From the NCBI GenBank assembly GCA_917880885.1, contig OU862919.1:16386001-16450000 (forward strand): a DNA stretch of 64,000 bases, written 5' to 3'. The notes under the pieces are model-generated. The model had not been told where the DNA came from. It saw only the letters and a program-made list of their open reading frames with translations, and ran no database searches. Source of the DNA: Limnephilus marmoratus (lineage: Eukaryota; Arthropoda; Insecta; Trichoptera; Limnephilidae). A program made the translations under genes and the position numbers. Position 1 is the stretch's first letter. Each line of letters starts with the position of its first letter. Positions 12,401 through 22,597 of this stretch are shown here, piece by piece.

Positions 12401-14141
12401 TAACCCCCCCCCCCCCCCCCGGTGATCAAAATCCTAAGCAACCCGCCGCTCATTCGTATGGAGCGTGACATTTTGAAGACCCCCCCCCCCCCCCCCCTAA
12501 ACGTGTCACGTAGTATGGGTACGTTCCCTAAGGGACATTTTGTCAAATTAGAAAATCTATTGTGTGTATTTTAGTGATCCTGCGTGTTCCAAATACATTT
12601 GTGATTCCCATAATAAATCATATTATCAATAAACCCTCCACACAGCATCCCCAAAGATGACATAGGCCCTGAGGGAAATTATTTTCCTCAGGGCCTCCTG
12701 TGTGGAGCTCATGTAAAAAAATGAAAAGCCAGGTTTTTTCGTCTTCTCAGCGGGCCATTTTTCATATTTTTGCAAAGAATGCGCAGGTGCGAACTGAGAT
12801 CGGATTGAAAGTTCACACATGCTTAGAGCCTTCCCTTCCACCCACAATCTAATGAGAATACTCACAAATCAAACGGCTGTTGATTTGTAAGCATGCTCAT
12901 TTGAGGTCAAATGAGCATGCTCAATACTAGCAATGTCACTGACACACATCCTACTAGGAAGCAATTGCTCATTAGTTATGCTCTTTTGCTGCTAATGAGC
13001 ATGTGTGCCCGTAGCATTAGTCTTTTATCATTGCACAAGTCACAATTTCATATTTTATTTTTATGTGTGAGTAAGGAGAATTCAAATTTTGTCAACTTAT
13101 TTATAACCCGGGAATGTTTGCCATTCTTTTAAAAATAGTAATAATAAATTTAATTTTTTTTCAGCACTATCTATTCATTGAGAATTGCCATTCGCATGTT
13201 TCTAAAGCTCTCAACCTGATGCAGTATGACGGGAGCTCCTCTTGGAGGTCTTTTAAACTGGCTTACTTGATGCTTAGACATGGGAAATATGTCAGGTGTG
13301 TGATTAATATTTAATTATGGCTTTATTGATTAATTATTAAAACTGTCAGGTATTGATTTATATTTTAGAGTTGTTCTAAATGAGGCCATGGCGTTGTTAC
13401 TGTAGGAGTCTTTATTTGTGTATATCAATTTGGACTGTAAAAATGGCATATGAGCATGCTGTGCTGGCATTAGGCTCTTGAAAGCAAAAATAAAGATTTT
13501 GTTTTTTATTGAAAAAATGTCACCGAAGACCAAAAGCCTTCTGCATTTTACACCAAATAAGCTTAGGAATCGCAGGTTAAATTTTGTTAGGTACATCCTG
13601 ACACTGTACAATATAAAGTGGTTTGTGATGAATATGTATTATATAAACTGGTGGTACGGCGAATCTACATCACATAGAAAACAATTTTTTTTTTCCTTCA
13701 TTTTGATTATTTTTTGGCTAAAATTTTTTTCTTTTTTTTTTCGGCAAAAAAACTTTCAGAGCCGTGTCTACATCTCGAAGCATTTTGAAAGATAATAAAC
13801 AGCTGATAGTAACCCCGCAGTAATCGATTTTCGATTAAGTAAAAATTGCAAATCCCGACTGGATGGATTTACTGGAAAATGAAAGCTCAAATCAAAAAAG
13901 TTATACCGCAAAATTAATGTGATGTAGATTCGGCAGTTTCCAGTTCGTACCACTATTTTCCCAACACCGTATATATCAAATATTACATAACACAAATTGA
14001 CATTTTAAAGCAAATTTATTATAGAAAAATTAAAGATTTTTTATTTTTTTTAGTCGGACTGGATTCCTGAAGACTTGGTTGCCATTCTGCACAATTTTGA
14101 TTATTATTATTGTTGTCATTTTAATAGAAAAACTAAGTTGA
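6498..14141 (+). CDS. TMEM222: TMEM222 homologue (DUF778/RTE1 family membrane protein)
   Basis: Four exons are assembled by splice consensus: 6498-6571, 10320-10530, 13165-13295 and 14054-14141, giving 167 aa. Donors are GTGAGT, GTGAGT and GTGTGT, and acceptors end CAG, CAG and TAG. The protein opens MEPTIDLNKNRFPYCIVWTP. It continues with the IIGHIGIATSNGIIRDF block (residues 30-46), KMAFGGPTKYW, NCHSHV (102-107) and KYVSR, and ends in a hydrophobic segment (about 148-163). The order of conserved blocks matches animal TMEM222 and plant RTE1-type DUF778 proteins, which are small ER/Golgi-associated membrane proteins of poorly defined function. Intron 1 (6572-10319) contains the PRXL2B-like gene on the same strand, and all introns carry MITEs. 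Polyadenylation signals AATAAA lie at 14559 and 14698. The exon structure is inferred, not transcript-tested. Confidence 0.92.
7199..7558. mobile_element. MITE with TTA target duplication
   Basis: The inverted ends AGGTGGATTGATATTTGTC and GAAAAATATAAATCCACCT are flanked by TTA (7196-7198 and 7559-7561). The imperfect arms extend to about 40 bp and include tctgacgtg. The duplication suggests a PIF/Harbinger origin. It sits in intron 1 of TMEM222. A 149-codon open frame crosses its right end and looks fortuitous. Confidence 0.8.
7832..8579. mobile_element. Possible degraded TIR element
   Basis: It starts CAGGGTTGC and ends GCAACCCTG, a matched 9-bp inverted pair of hAT type. I could not find an 8-bp target duplication, and the interior shows no transposase. 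The pairing could be coincidental. Confidence 0.35.
8811..9422 (+). CDS. PRXL2B: PRXL2B-like prostamide/prostaglandin F synthase (thioredoxin-fold)
   Basis: One uninterrupted frame of 203 codons from ATG to TGA. The protein matches the peroxiredoxin-like FAM213/PRXL2 family in length and block order. The redox motif GCVFCR carries the CXXC cysteines at residues 42 and 45. It is followed by EVSEIAPILKKHDVKLIGIG, LYTAATKDTYNFLGFKR, then GIEGNLKGDALQYGGALIVGKGG and HFVQNGP. Vertebrate PRXL2B reduces prostaglandin H2 and prostamide H2 using thioredoxin and NADPH; the insect substrate is unknown. The gene has no intron and lies wholly within intron 1 of TMEM222 on the same strand. This could reflect retroposition or an old intron-nested gene. 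No A-tract or flanking direct repeat typical of a recent retrocopy was seen. An AATAAA lies near 9679. Confidence 0.93.
   Translation: MDLKTIAANQLKPLIAGQPTTNLGELWKNDSCVLVFFRRWGCVFCRLWAKEVSEIAPILKKHDVKLIGIGLEDLGAEEFKDGNFFDGELYTAATKDTYNFLGFKRSSFLSVMASMLWKESRDAIWKSRHLGIEGNLKGDALQYGGALIVGKGGNLLSHFVQNGPAHHMSNAAILKALGLEDELKTLPNSADPDIVTSEGESKK
9736..10237. mobile_element. MITE in TMEM222 intron 1
   Basis: It begins GTAATGCTGACCGTACACAC and ends with the complement-like GCTCAGCCAGCATTAC. Inner arms CACTCACCGAGAG and CTCTCGGTGAGTG pair perfectly. The interior is non-coding. The right end lies only about 80 bp upstream of TMEM222 exon 2. Confidence 0.7.
10997..11344. mobile_element. MITE with TTA duplication, TMEM222 intron 2
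   Basis: The terminal inverted repeats GGCGGCCCCTAGACG and CGTCTAGGGGCCGCC are flanked by TTA at 10994-10996 and 11345-11347. The interior is packed with caatattgcacaat and attgttcaat variants in both orientations, a subterminal-repeat pattern. No coding capacity. Confidence 0.85.
11530..11788. repeat. Long imperfect inverted repeat (likely MITE), TMEM222 intron 2
   Basis: Arms of about 65 bp: left GCCGAGCGATTCTATG then TTTTGTGGGAT and GATCTCCTGTCAAA; right TCTGACAGGAGATC then ATCCCACAAAAG and ATAGAATCACTCGGC. The target duplication is not clear. Confidence 0.65.
12360..12528. mobile_element. MITE family 2 (TAA duplication, ACGT box, C tracts)
   Basis: The ends GGGAACGTACCCATACTACG and its complement are flanked by TAA (12357-12359 and 12529-12531). 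Two long C tracts lie inside the ends. A half copy lacking the right end occurs at about 44216-44273 in DHFR-A intron 1. Confidence 0.85.
12636..12707. repeat. Two-stem hairpin module, copy 1
   Basis: Outer arms CTCCACACAG and CTGTGTGGAG enclose an inner perfect stem GGCCCTGAGG and CCTCAGGGCC with an AT-rich loop. The left internal spacer reads catccccaaagatgacata. The same arrangement recurs at 44290, 60297 and 60705. Confidence 0.85.
13651..13953. repeat. Fold-back sequence in TMEM222 intron 3
   Basis: GTGGTACGGCGAATCTACAT on the left pairs with ATGTGATGTAGATTCGGC plus CGTACCAC on the right, with an 11-base insertion in the right arm. The loop is T-rich and non-coding. Probably a MITE remnant. 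Confidence 0.6.
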
Positions 14142-15534
14142 CACTAATAATTAATAATCAAAGAAAAATACAGGACCTAATACCTACACATCCCTTTGTC
14201 ATACATATTAAATGTGTAAATTTATCATCACCACCAAAAAGATTAACCGATCTGTGTGTTGTGTTTTTTTACACTAAAATTTAAAAAAAAAATCAAGGAA
14301 TCAGAACCAATCTCGGCTATGTGCATAAGTTTAACGGTTATTGCACATAACTTGTACAAACATTGTTTGTTGCTGCTTGATGGCATGTGAATACAAAACT
14401 GGGAGGTTTATTGCTTTCCCTGTAAAATTTGGTAAAACTCACATAGACGGTCCTGCAAGCTATATTAATTATAAGCAAACAAATTCATAAACTGTAAATA
14501 ATGCAAAACAATATTCAAAATATTTATTTTATTTCTATTGAATAGTAGGTACATATAAAATAAATTTATAAACTAAGATATCTTCGTTAATTTGCAACTA
14601 ATTTTATGTTGCCATGTGTGTAAATTTACTTAATTTTTTTTAAAAATAAAAATCCATTCTGCTAGAAGTAATATTATTAGTTACTATTTGTGGACACAAT
14701 AAAATTTATAAATCATCACAAGTTACTCTTTTTTTCTTATTGAACAATTGAAAAATGTGCATGTTGTCTTATTTTTCTTAACGGCTGAATAGATCTTTAG
14801 CTGCATGACTCATGGTGGAAATAAAGTTGGGAACTGAAATATTGAAATAGAACTTTCAGGCCGAAAAGTTTTATAAATTTCACAGTGCCAGTGCTCACCG
14901 TTAGCAAGATGTACGAAAAGATTTGATTTATATTAAAAATAATATTATTATTATTTCTCCACAGCTGCAGGTCACAAATAATGTTCACAGCATCTTTAAG
15001 CAAAAAATAAATTGATTTACACTTAAATTTTCTATTTAAAACTAGGTCATTATAACTCATTATTGTCTGCGTGATGTAAATCCGTCATCTTTAGATAAAA
15101 AGAAATGTATACAAAAAGGGGGATTCAAGTAATAGGTGATTGATAAAACAAATGGCTTAATTTTATGGCAGATAACAAAACTCTCAAAATAATTTGTTAT
15201 TATCAAACAAAAGTAAAGCTTTCAAGTGTTGTTTCACCTCAACATCTGCAGTTGTTATAATTATTATTGACTAGTGTACAAAGTAGCGAGCAAATTAATC
15301 AAAAAGATGACTTGAAAAATTGTTACTATAAAATTCTATAGTAATCAAAGAATCAAATGTAAAAATTTTGTTTTGGTCAAACCACAAGATATGCAATATT
15401 ATTCAATTTTAAAAGCGCTAGCAAAATAATGATAGATTTGCATATCAGTAGAAGTGATAAGAAAATATAAATATTAATTATTATCGAACATGATTTACAT
15501 CAGTATGCAACGCTCGATATATTAGCCATAACAA
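14142..15534. other. TMEM222 3' region and intergenic DNA
   Basis: AT-rich. It contains AATAAA signals at 14559 and 14698 that could end the TMEM222 transcript. No other gene or repeat end is recognised. Confidence 0.5.
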
Positions 15535-15694
15535 GGGGGTATACATTAATTACGTGAGCAGTTTCTTCCAATCTAGACCCCCCCCCCTCCTTGGTGAGAT
15601 AAATTTGGGCCACTTTGCATATTCTTTTCAAGTAGCGTGAGATTTTGCTGGACCCACCCCCCTTTTGGGCTTACGTAATTAATGTATGCCTCCC
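15535..15694. mobile_element. MITE family 1, copy 2
   Basis: The left end GGGGGTATACATTAATTACG and right end CGTAATTAATGTATGCCTCC match the copy at 5895-6060 but in the opposite orientation internally. The C and G tracts and the phrase gagataaatttgggccact are shared. One terminal base pair has changed and the duplication is no longer clear. Confidence 0.75.
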
Positions 15695-15910
15695 AACTAC
15701 TCACATAATAGCCTCATTATGAGAAAGCCAAACGGCACAACAATATACATTCATGTTTCAGGATGACATAACTTATTCATGGGAAGATCACATTATATTA
15801 CATTTATAACCGATCACAAAGCAAAAACACAACGAAAACTGTGTTTAAAATTTTATATTCATTTATCAAATAACATGGGTGTATCACAACTGTAACATTA
15901 TTAGAAAAAC

Positions 15911-16336
15911 TCAACAATTATCTTCCAGCAAAACACTTTTTTCCACTGAAAAGTCGTAATCCACTGGTTCTACTTGGAGTCTCCTCGTAACGTACGCCAT
16001 GATTTCACTAAGATGAATACTCGCCATGTCGTAGTTTGTATTGGATGCCAATTCCTTGGATAGGCTGAACGGCACACCTTGGAGGAAGTTGACTTCTTTC
16101 TTGGGTATTTGCGGCACTGTGGCCCCTGGTGGCTGTCCGTAGGGTGAAGGGTATGGAGGCATCACCTGGCCTTGAGGATTTATCGATGGATACAAAGCAT
16201 ACGGACCAGCTGGCTGTTCCTTGCCTTGATTCACTAAAACAAAATCATCTTCTGCCCGCGGTATCGGCGGTTGGGAAGTATCTTCCGGAGAATCTCCGGG
16301 AGAATGCTTCTTTTTACTACTGAAGAACGAAAACAT
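15911..16336 (-). CDS. UMAD1: UMAD1 homologue (UMA-domain protein)
   Basis: A 141-residue protein in one frame. It opens MFSFFSSKKK, as UMAD1 proteins open with a short MF.FF basic motif. An acidic FVLV segment (about 32-35) and a proline-rich, low-complexity linker (about 42-78) follow. The UMA box covers about residues 88-137, starting GVPFSLSKEL and closing YDFSVEKSVLLED, the two halves that define UBAP1-MVB12-associated domains. UMA domains bind the ESCRT-I core, so a role in endosomal sorting or ESCRT-I variant assembly is inferred. No intron interrupts the coding part; an intron in the 5' leader cannot be excluded. It is convergent with TMEM222. Confidence 0.9.
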   Translation of the reverse strand: MFSFFSSKKKHSPGDSPEDTSQPPIPRAEDDFVLVNQGKEQPAGPYALYPSINPQGQVMPPYPSPYGQPPGATVPQIPKKEVNFLQGVPFSLSKELASNTNYDMASIHLSEIMAYVTRRLQVEPVDYDFSVEKSVLLEDNC

Positions 16337-18060
16337 TATAGTTTAGTATCACAGATTGCACAAATGTTATTTTATAAAAAACGAACTTAGTTCATGACGT
16401 GATTAGGGATGTTATTAATAACTATCCTTGTTACGGCGAATGTCAATAAGTCCAGCTGTTCGTTATGTGAATGACGATTTGACTTTACTTTATGTACGCA
16501 AGATAAGAATACTTGTCGCAATAGCAAAAGGCACTTCACTTCTAGTCTAATGACTCATACGCATTATTATAAAAATATTGAACAAAACAATAAATGCGAC
16601 GTTTTGACAAGTAGAGTACAAATGCATAGATAACTTGTATTTTGTCTATGGCATGGAGTAGTGATGTAAATGATCAAGACATTTACGTAATAGATATATT
16701 TTTATCGATATATCGGAAGAATCGTACGGTTCATCGATTTCCTTTTGTCATCGTGGTTTTCCTCTTGTATTTGAGTGTTTTGTTTATTTTTTATGAATAT
16801 GGATATAATCAGTGAATCACAATCGTAAGATTCTCTAATTAATAGTAATTTTAACTCTTAACTAAAAAAATGATATTTTGTGTTGTGTGTGTTTGGCGAA
16901 TTTTAGGAATTATTATTATCATGTAAAAGACAATTCTTCTTATTACTACTAAATTTATATTACACAAATATAAATTACACACTCAATCACTTGACAGTTA
17001 GTACTTGATACTGGCTAGAACACCCCTGTGGGGAGAAAAGCCAATAAAAGAAATACAAATTAAAAAACTGCGACCGAAATGCTTTCATCCGCGTGGTTTT
17101 AATTGATCCGTGACTAGTTCTGGTGCCACCACGGAAAAAAAGAATCTATTGCTACGTCACTGAAGCCAAGTTCACTTAAGCTTAGTTCGGAGTTGGAAGG
17201 TTGGCCGATCGTGTGGTGGTTGCGGCCAACCCTCCAACTCCGAATTCCAAACTCCAAAATGGCGAACGTCGAACAGCTGATTCGGCGCCGTATCTTATCA
17301 GTTGCCTATAATTGTGCAGGAACTGTTTCGGTTTCCATAATATTGATTTCGATTCGTAAAGCTAAAAAAGTAGTAATCTCAAACAATTTTTATACAACTC
17401 TCCCGTAATAATATTGGGCAGACTGATGTGTTGGGCCAACTCGCACGGATGGTTTGCCAACGCCGATCGCCTCGAAAGCGATCCAAACAAAAAACAAACG
17501 AAAAATTCAAAATTCAAAAAGTTATAGGGTGTTGAAGTGGGGGGTCTAAAAAAATGGCTCGCCCTGATTGACACGATTGCAACCTTCCTCGTAATCTGAA
17601 AAAAAAATAATTGTCAATCCAAACAAATGCTGCTATGGCCCGAATCAAGGAAAAGTTTAAAAATTTTTTTTCGCAAAATGGCGGCTGTCTGAAATAAAAA
17701 GACATTTTTTGCCAGATTTTTTACTTTTCCGATTAAAAAAAAGTATAAATCGAAATTTTGTTGGTTGGTAGGTTTTGTTTGTATTGTTTAGTACTATAGA
17801 GAAACGTACAGAGAAAGCTCACACCAAGTTTCAAATAAATTGGTTCAGTAGAACTTAGACTCCGCAACCGGGCCCGAAAAGTAGAATACGGAGAGATACG
17901 AAATTACGAATGTTAGAGGAGAGCGCTAACATTTCACAGCGACAAAATCGATGCGAAAATTGGGAAAATGTTTAATAAAACACGACTCGTTTAAAATAGA
18001 GCAAAAATCTCGCGGGCATTGTCTTAAACAGCAATTAAAGAATCACTGATTTTTTTTACA
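16337..18060. other. Intergenic region with a GC-rich hairpin
   Basis: A hairpin lies at 17186-17244, with arms TTCGGAGTTGG, GGTTGGCCG and their complements around a short loop. No other gene or element end is recognised. Short open frames around 17193-17705 lack similarity and typical codon pattern. Confidence 0.45.
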
Positions 18061-18305
18061 TAGGGTCAGTGGGCCGGTTGTGGCCATTGGGCCGGTTCTG
18101 GCCATTTTCAACTTTACAAGTCGAAATATAAGCTAAATAAAATCGAATCTTTTTTTACTCTATGGCAAAATGCATATTTGTCTATGGTCTTCGTTGACAA
18201 GTGACACAATAAATCTTATTGTTAACAGTTTGTGTTTGGTCGATGCAAATAAGTGTTGCGGAATTTTTTATTGAGATTGTTATCCAAAACCTTAAGGAAC
18301 CCACT

Positions 18306-18608
18306 GTAAGTAATCTCAATATATATTTGTAATCCTTTTGATGTTTTATTTGAAAACAAGTTGTACCCATTATAAAAGGGTAAAGTAATATGTTTTTGAG
18401 GTTATTTTTAGAAAATTGGTTGTTTAAACATGATTTTTCGATGTGGCCATTACTGACACAAGAATTTATACAAATGTATGGGTTGTGGCCACGTTGGTGG
18501 CCACAAGTGGCTCCCATACAGTACTAGTTTTGGCCATTATCTAAAAAAATGAACATATCCGCTAATTTTGATATTTTAACTTAATAAATTATTATGTTTC
18601 TTCTTCAG
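18306..18608 (+). other. Predicted 5' leader intron of the pogo transposase
   Basis: The donor ACT|GTAAGT at 18306 and a pyrimidine-rich acceptor ending CTTCTTCAG at 18608 lie ahead of the start codon at 18619. The coding frame itself needs no splicing. Inferred from splice consensus only. Confidence 0.45.
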
Positions 18609-18618
18609 AACTGTGAAA

Positions 18619-20838
18619 ATGACTCCGGCAAATAAGAAGAAAGATGCTATTGAGCACTCAAAACGCAAACTTTTTTGTTATTCACCATCGAAAGTGATTT
18701 TGGCCCTCGATGCTATAAAAGGAGGTATGAAGGTATCTACTGCTAGTAAAAACTACAAAGTCCCCCGTAGTACTTTGCGTAACAAAATATGTGGACGTGC
18801 ACCAGCGGCCTCAGGTCACGTAGGACCACAAGCTGTACTTGGTATAGAAATAGAGATGTCACTAGTCAGGTGGATTAAAGATTGTGCCCGGGCAGGTTTT
18901 CCAATTAACAGGGAATGTTTATTAGATTCCGTAAAGAAGATTGTTGTTACTGGCAACATCAATACTCCTTTCATCAATAATCGCCCTGGGAGGACATGGT
19001 TTGAGTCATTTATGACGAGACATCCTGATTTAAGCAAAAAACATGCAGAGTACATAAACAAGGCACGCGCATTGATAACCGAAGAAAAAATCAGAAACTG
19101 GTTTGAAGAAGTCATTACTTTGTTAGGACCTGATGGATGTAAGATTTTTGAAGATCCTGCTCGAGTATGGAACTGCGATGAAACTTCATTCTTCTTAGCC
19201 CCCAAAGGTGGACTTGTCTTAGCGACGAAAGGCGAACATGTTTACGACACTTCAAAAAACAGTGATAAAGAAAATATCACTACTCTGTTTACAGTAAATG
19301 CTCTTGGAGAACTGGCTCCACCTTTGACACTTTACAAATACAAAAGAATGAATTCAGATGTAGTTCAAAATGCACCTAATCGTTGGTCTATTGGTAAGAC
19401 AGACAAAGGGTGGATGACTGCTGAGTCTTTCTATGAATTTATTGGTAATGTGTTCCTGCCTTATCTCAAAGAAAAGGGTACAATATTTCCAATCGTATTA
19501 TTTTTAGACGGACATAAATCCCATCTGACTCTTCACCTGAGTTCACTTTGCAGAGACAACGGAATTATCGTCATAGCCTTGGTTCCAAACACAACACATA
19601 TGCTGCAGCCACTGGACGTGGCTGTATTTTTTCCTTTAAAGCAACGTTGGTTGAAGTACATTCGTAAGTGGAGAATTGATAACGAAGGACAAGAAATAAC
19701 TAAATTTAATCTCCCTTCTGCTTTGAACAACATTCTGATAAATGATACAAATTTTTCTAATAATGTGAAAGCTGGATTCAAGTCTTGCGGACTTTATCCA
19801 TTTGGTCCTGATTTTGTAAACTATAAAAGAATTATAACTGCACCAAAACATACTGAAACTAATGTAAACATGCGCCTAGTGGAATCGACTCATCTACAGT
19901 ATTTGGAGAGTAAAATTGAACCAAATATGCTTAAAGATTTCAAAGTCACTTACAGCACTGGTATGGATTGGACAGGTTGTACTGAAGGGTTGTTCCTGTA
20001 TAAAGTATGGCTGGCCTTCAAAGACGATAATACTGCATTGCCAAATACAGATCTTACTTGTATTAATCTAGATCGAGTTACAACGCCTCCAGAAACTCCT
20101 GTTATTGAACCTTCATTTCCAATAGCGGTAAACGAAGAAATCCTGGACGTATCAGCATCAACATCTAAAGATATTGTATCCTCTTCTGAGATTGTAGAAT
20201 TGAATATGCCGACTAATGCCGCAGAATTAGTGAAAAATTGCGTCATATGGCCTGAAAAGAAGACAAATACTACCAGTCGAAAGAGAGAGTATATTCCTTC
20301 GGTGTTAACATCAGATAAATGGAAAGATATTATGATGGCTAAGGAAAAGGAGAAAGACAGAAAAGAAGAACAAAAACAGATAAAACTAGCTAAAAAAATA
20401 AATAGGAACATTAAAAAAAAGAAACCGACTATTGAAATTTTAGAGACGTCAGAGGAAGAAAATTTGCATGATACGTCTCATTCGGACTGCGAAGACTGGA
20501 TTCCACAGGTAAAGCCGTCGGGTTTCGAAGAACTAGATCGAACACCCCTGGAAGGAGATTATGTCCTGGTTGAATTCAAGAATCCCAAAGCCACTTTTTA
20601 TTATGTCGGCAAAATATTGCGTTCAAAAGACGAAGACAATGAGTTCGAGATAAGCTACCTGAGAAAACATAATAACACTGGTAGCCAATTCACAATGCCA
20701 CAAATTCCTGATTTGGCATCTGTTGCTGAGATTGATATTAAAATGATATTGCCACCACCATTGTTTACAGGTACAACCAAAAGGCAAAATTCTTTTTATA
20801 CTTTCGAAATCGAACTCTCAGGTCTAAATATGCGCTAA
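18619..20838 (+). CDS. pogo-family DDE transposase
   Basis: An uninterrupted frame from ATG at 18619 (739 aa); an upstream in-frame GTG is a less likely start. Domains in order: a helix-turn-helix of psq type near residues 20-58 (SPSKVILALDAIKGGMKVST then YKVPRSTLRNKI); a CENP-B-like DNA-binding segment (about 78-150, with GRTWFESFMTRHPDLS); and a DDE_1 endonuclease core. The acidic residues lie in VWNCDETS (D187), LFLDGHKSH (D297) and LQPLDVAVF (D333), the three-aspartate pattern of pogo-like enzymes. A lysine-rich C-terminal extension follows, longer than in short pogo enzymes. No stop or frameshift is visible, so the element may be recently active. Confidence 0.92.
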   Translation: MTPANKKKDAIEHSKRKLFCYSPSKVILALDAIKGGMKVSTASKNYKVPRSTLRNKICGRAPAASGHVGPQAVLGIEIEMSLVRWIKDCARAGFPINRECLLDSVKKIVVTGNINTPFINNRPGRTWFESFMTRHPDLSKKHAEYINKARALITEEKIRNWFEEVITLLGPDGCKIFEDPARVWNCDETSFFLAPKGGLVLATKGEHVYDTSKNSDKENITTLFTVNALGELAPPLTLYKYKRMNSDVVQNAPNRWSIGKTDKGWMTAESFYEFIGNVFLPYLKEKGTIFPIVLFLDGHKSHLTLHLSSLCRDNGIIVIALVPNTTHMLQPLDVAVFFPLKQRWLKYIRKWRIDNEGQEITKFNLPSALNNILINDTNFSNNVKAGFKSCGLYPFGPDFVNYKRIITAPKHTETNVNMRLVESTHLQYLESKIEPNMLKDFKVTYSTGMDWTGCTEGLFLYKVWLAFKDDNTALPNTDLTCINLDRVTTPPETPVIEPSFPIAVNEEILDVSASTSKDIVSSSEIVELNMPTNAAELVKNCVIWPEKKTNTTSRKREYIPSVLTSDKWKDIMMAKEKEKDRKEEQKQIKLAKKINRNIKKKKPTIEILETSEEENLHDTSHSDCEDWIPQVKPSGFEELDRTPLEGDYVLVEFKNPKATFYYVGKILRSKDEDNEFEISYLRKHNNTGSQFTMPQIPDLASVAEIDIKMILPPPLFTGTTKRQNSFYTFEIELSGLNMR

Positions 20839-21208
20839 ATCTTATTTTTTTATAAGTTTATTGTATAACTTGAATAATAAACATCGATTTATAATCATTA
20901 CTGTGTTTAATTTAGATAAAAAAATATAAGTTCCCTACATAGATTCATGTGGCCAAAACCGGCACACGGGTGTGGCCAGAACTGATTAAATTGTGGCCAC
21001 AACTAATGCATGGGTCCAGTTCAATGAAAAAAAATTATTTAAAAATAATTAAAGAACTGTTATTCGATATATTTACATATATTAAAGACAGGCATTTTTA
21101 TTGTACATTAATGTTGGAAAAATTATAATTTACATTTATGTGCAAGTTTGGTGCTCATTCAAAAACGAAAAAATCCTTAAGGTGGCCACAACCGGCCCAC
21201 TGACCCTA

Positions 21209-22597
21209 CATGTATCTGGTAAAAAAACTGTAACAAACATGTTTATAATAATTTTTGGAGCATACTTTGCAATTTTTTTCTATCGAGGGAATTTTATATA
21301 ATTTGTGTTTCAGCGCGGGCAATGTCTAGATATTATCTTCAAGAATAACACATATTTTTTTAAGAGCTTTAAAACTTAACGTGTTTAAGGGAGATATGTA
21401 AGAAATCGGTAGTAATTCGGGTAGCGGGCCCTTAAGATATCGTGTCAACCGTCTCGAAAAAGGTAGTTTCGAGAAACACACATCTAAGAGGGATTAACTA
21501 GACAAAACCGGAAATATGTCATTTTTAAATCAAATTTTAGACGTATTGACTCTTTTTCATAAAAAAATTATAAATTGATTTCGAAATACTGTTCTTTTAT
21601 CTAGTAAAGCTCTGTTTTAAATTTTGAGAAAATGTGTATATTTTTATTACAATAAGGTTTTAGATTTGTTAAATTTTCAAACTAAATTTTTTATTATACA
21701 ACATACATTCCAAATCATATAATCATGCAGTAAAGTAAATCAATAAATTACCTGGGAAAGCTACTTTTCAGAATTTTAATTATAGAATTAAAATCATAAA
21801 GAAAAAGATCTAAAATACTTCAGTTTGTCTATTTTTTACATTCTTATTTTGCTCAGACATTATTGAAAAATTATAAATACTTATGATCAAAAAATAAAAA
21901 CAATAAGTACCTAAGTACATAATTTTAATAGTTTTATCATCACGCCTTTCAGCACTTTTGAATGTTGGTACTTATAGTAAATTTCGAATGAAATAAAATC
22001 GATATTGAGTTATTATTTACAAAAAGCTGGTACGGAGAATAGTTAATCTTTCTCATTGGAACCGCCCTGTATGATCGTAAGAACATCTTTCGACGAAATT
22101 TACTGGTTAATGGCCCTTAATAAATTTTTGCTCTATTTAGATTCTAGTTAGATTCCATCTAAACCGGTCGAACTAAAATGGTTATAACTTAAAAAATATT
22201 CGAATTTTGAAAAATCCTTTTAAAGAGATATTCTTGAATATCTAAACTATCGAAATATGAAAGTTTTTTTTGTAGACTAGAATACCCCCTTAAATACCTA
22301 TGTACATGAATCATAATATATTTTGGTTTCAAGCCAACTCAGAATCAAGTCAACTCAACACCTCTTTGAAAAATCATTAAAAACTATGAAAAAAAAATAT
22401 CCCTTAACCCTAACCTAACATAACCTATTTAACACATTTTTTTTCATCACTTATCTCGACTACTTACTTCAGATATCTTTACTATCAGACTGAAGAGAGA
22501 TAGCTTTTTAATGTATTATTTTATTAAAAATGATTTTTTTATAACAAAATTATTATTAAATATTTAACTGACAGCCCTGAAACATTTAGCTAATTAG
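21209..22597. other. Intergenic, nothing recognised
   Basis: AT-rich DNA without supported genes, RNA genes or element ends. Confidence 0.5.

Larger units (their letters stand above)
12005..13016. repeat. Element with reiterated atgagcatgc motifs, TMEM222 intron 2
   Basis: The left margin reads GACACACATGCGCATTAATG and the right margin contains CTAATGAGCATGTGTG, an inverted pair. Between 12009 and 12150, and again between 12888 and 13010, the decamer ATGAGCATGC and close variants recur in both orientations, as subterminal binding sites do in non-autonomous DNA transposons. Two further modules lie inside: MITE family 2 at 12360-12528 and a two-stem hairpin at 12636-12707. Exact ends are uncertain. 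Confidence 0.5.
18063..21206 (+). mobile_element. pogo-type DNA transposon, apparently complete
   Basis: Terminal inverted repeats GGGTCAGTGGGCCGGTTGTG and its complement match over at least 24 bp and are flanked by TA (18061-18062 and 21207-21208), the Tc1/mariner/pogo target. The element is 3144 bp and encodes a full-length transposase at 18619-20838. TGGCC(A) boxes recur in the left non-coding part (18073, 18091, 18443, 18486, 18497, 18530) and in the right (20949, 20970, 20992, 21183). They are candidate transposase-binding sites. Confidence 0.9.
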
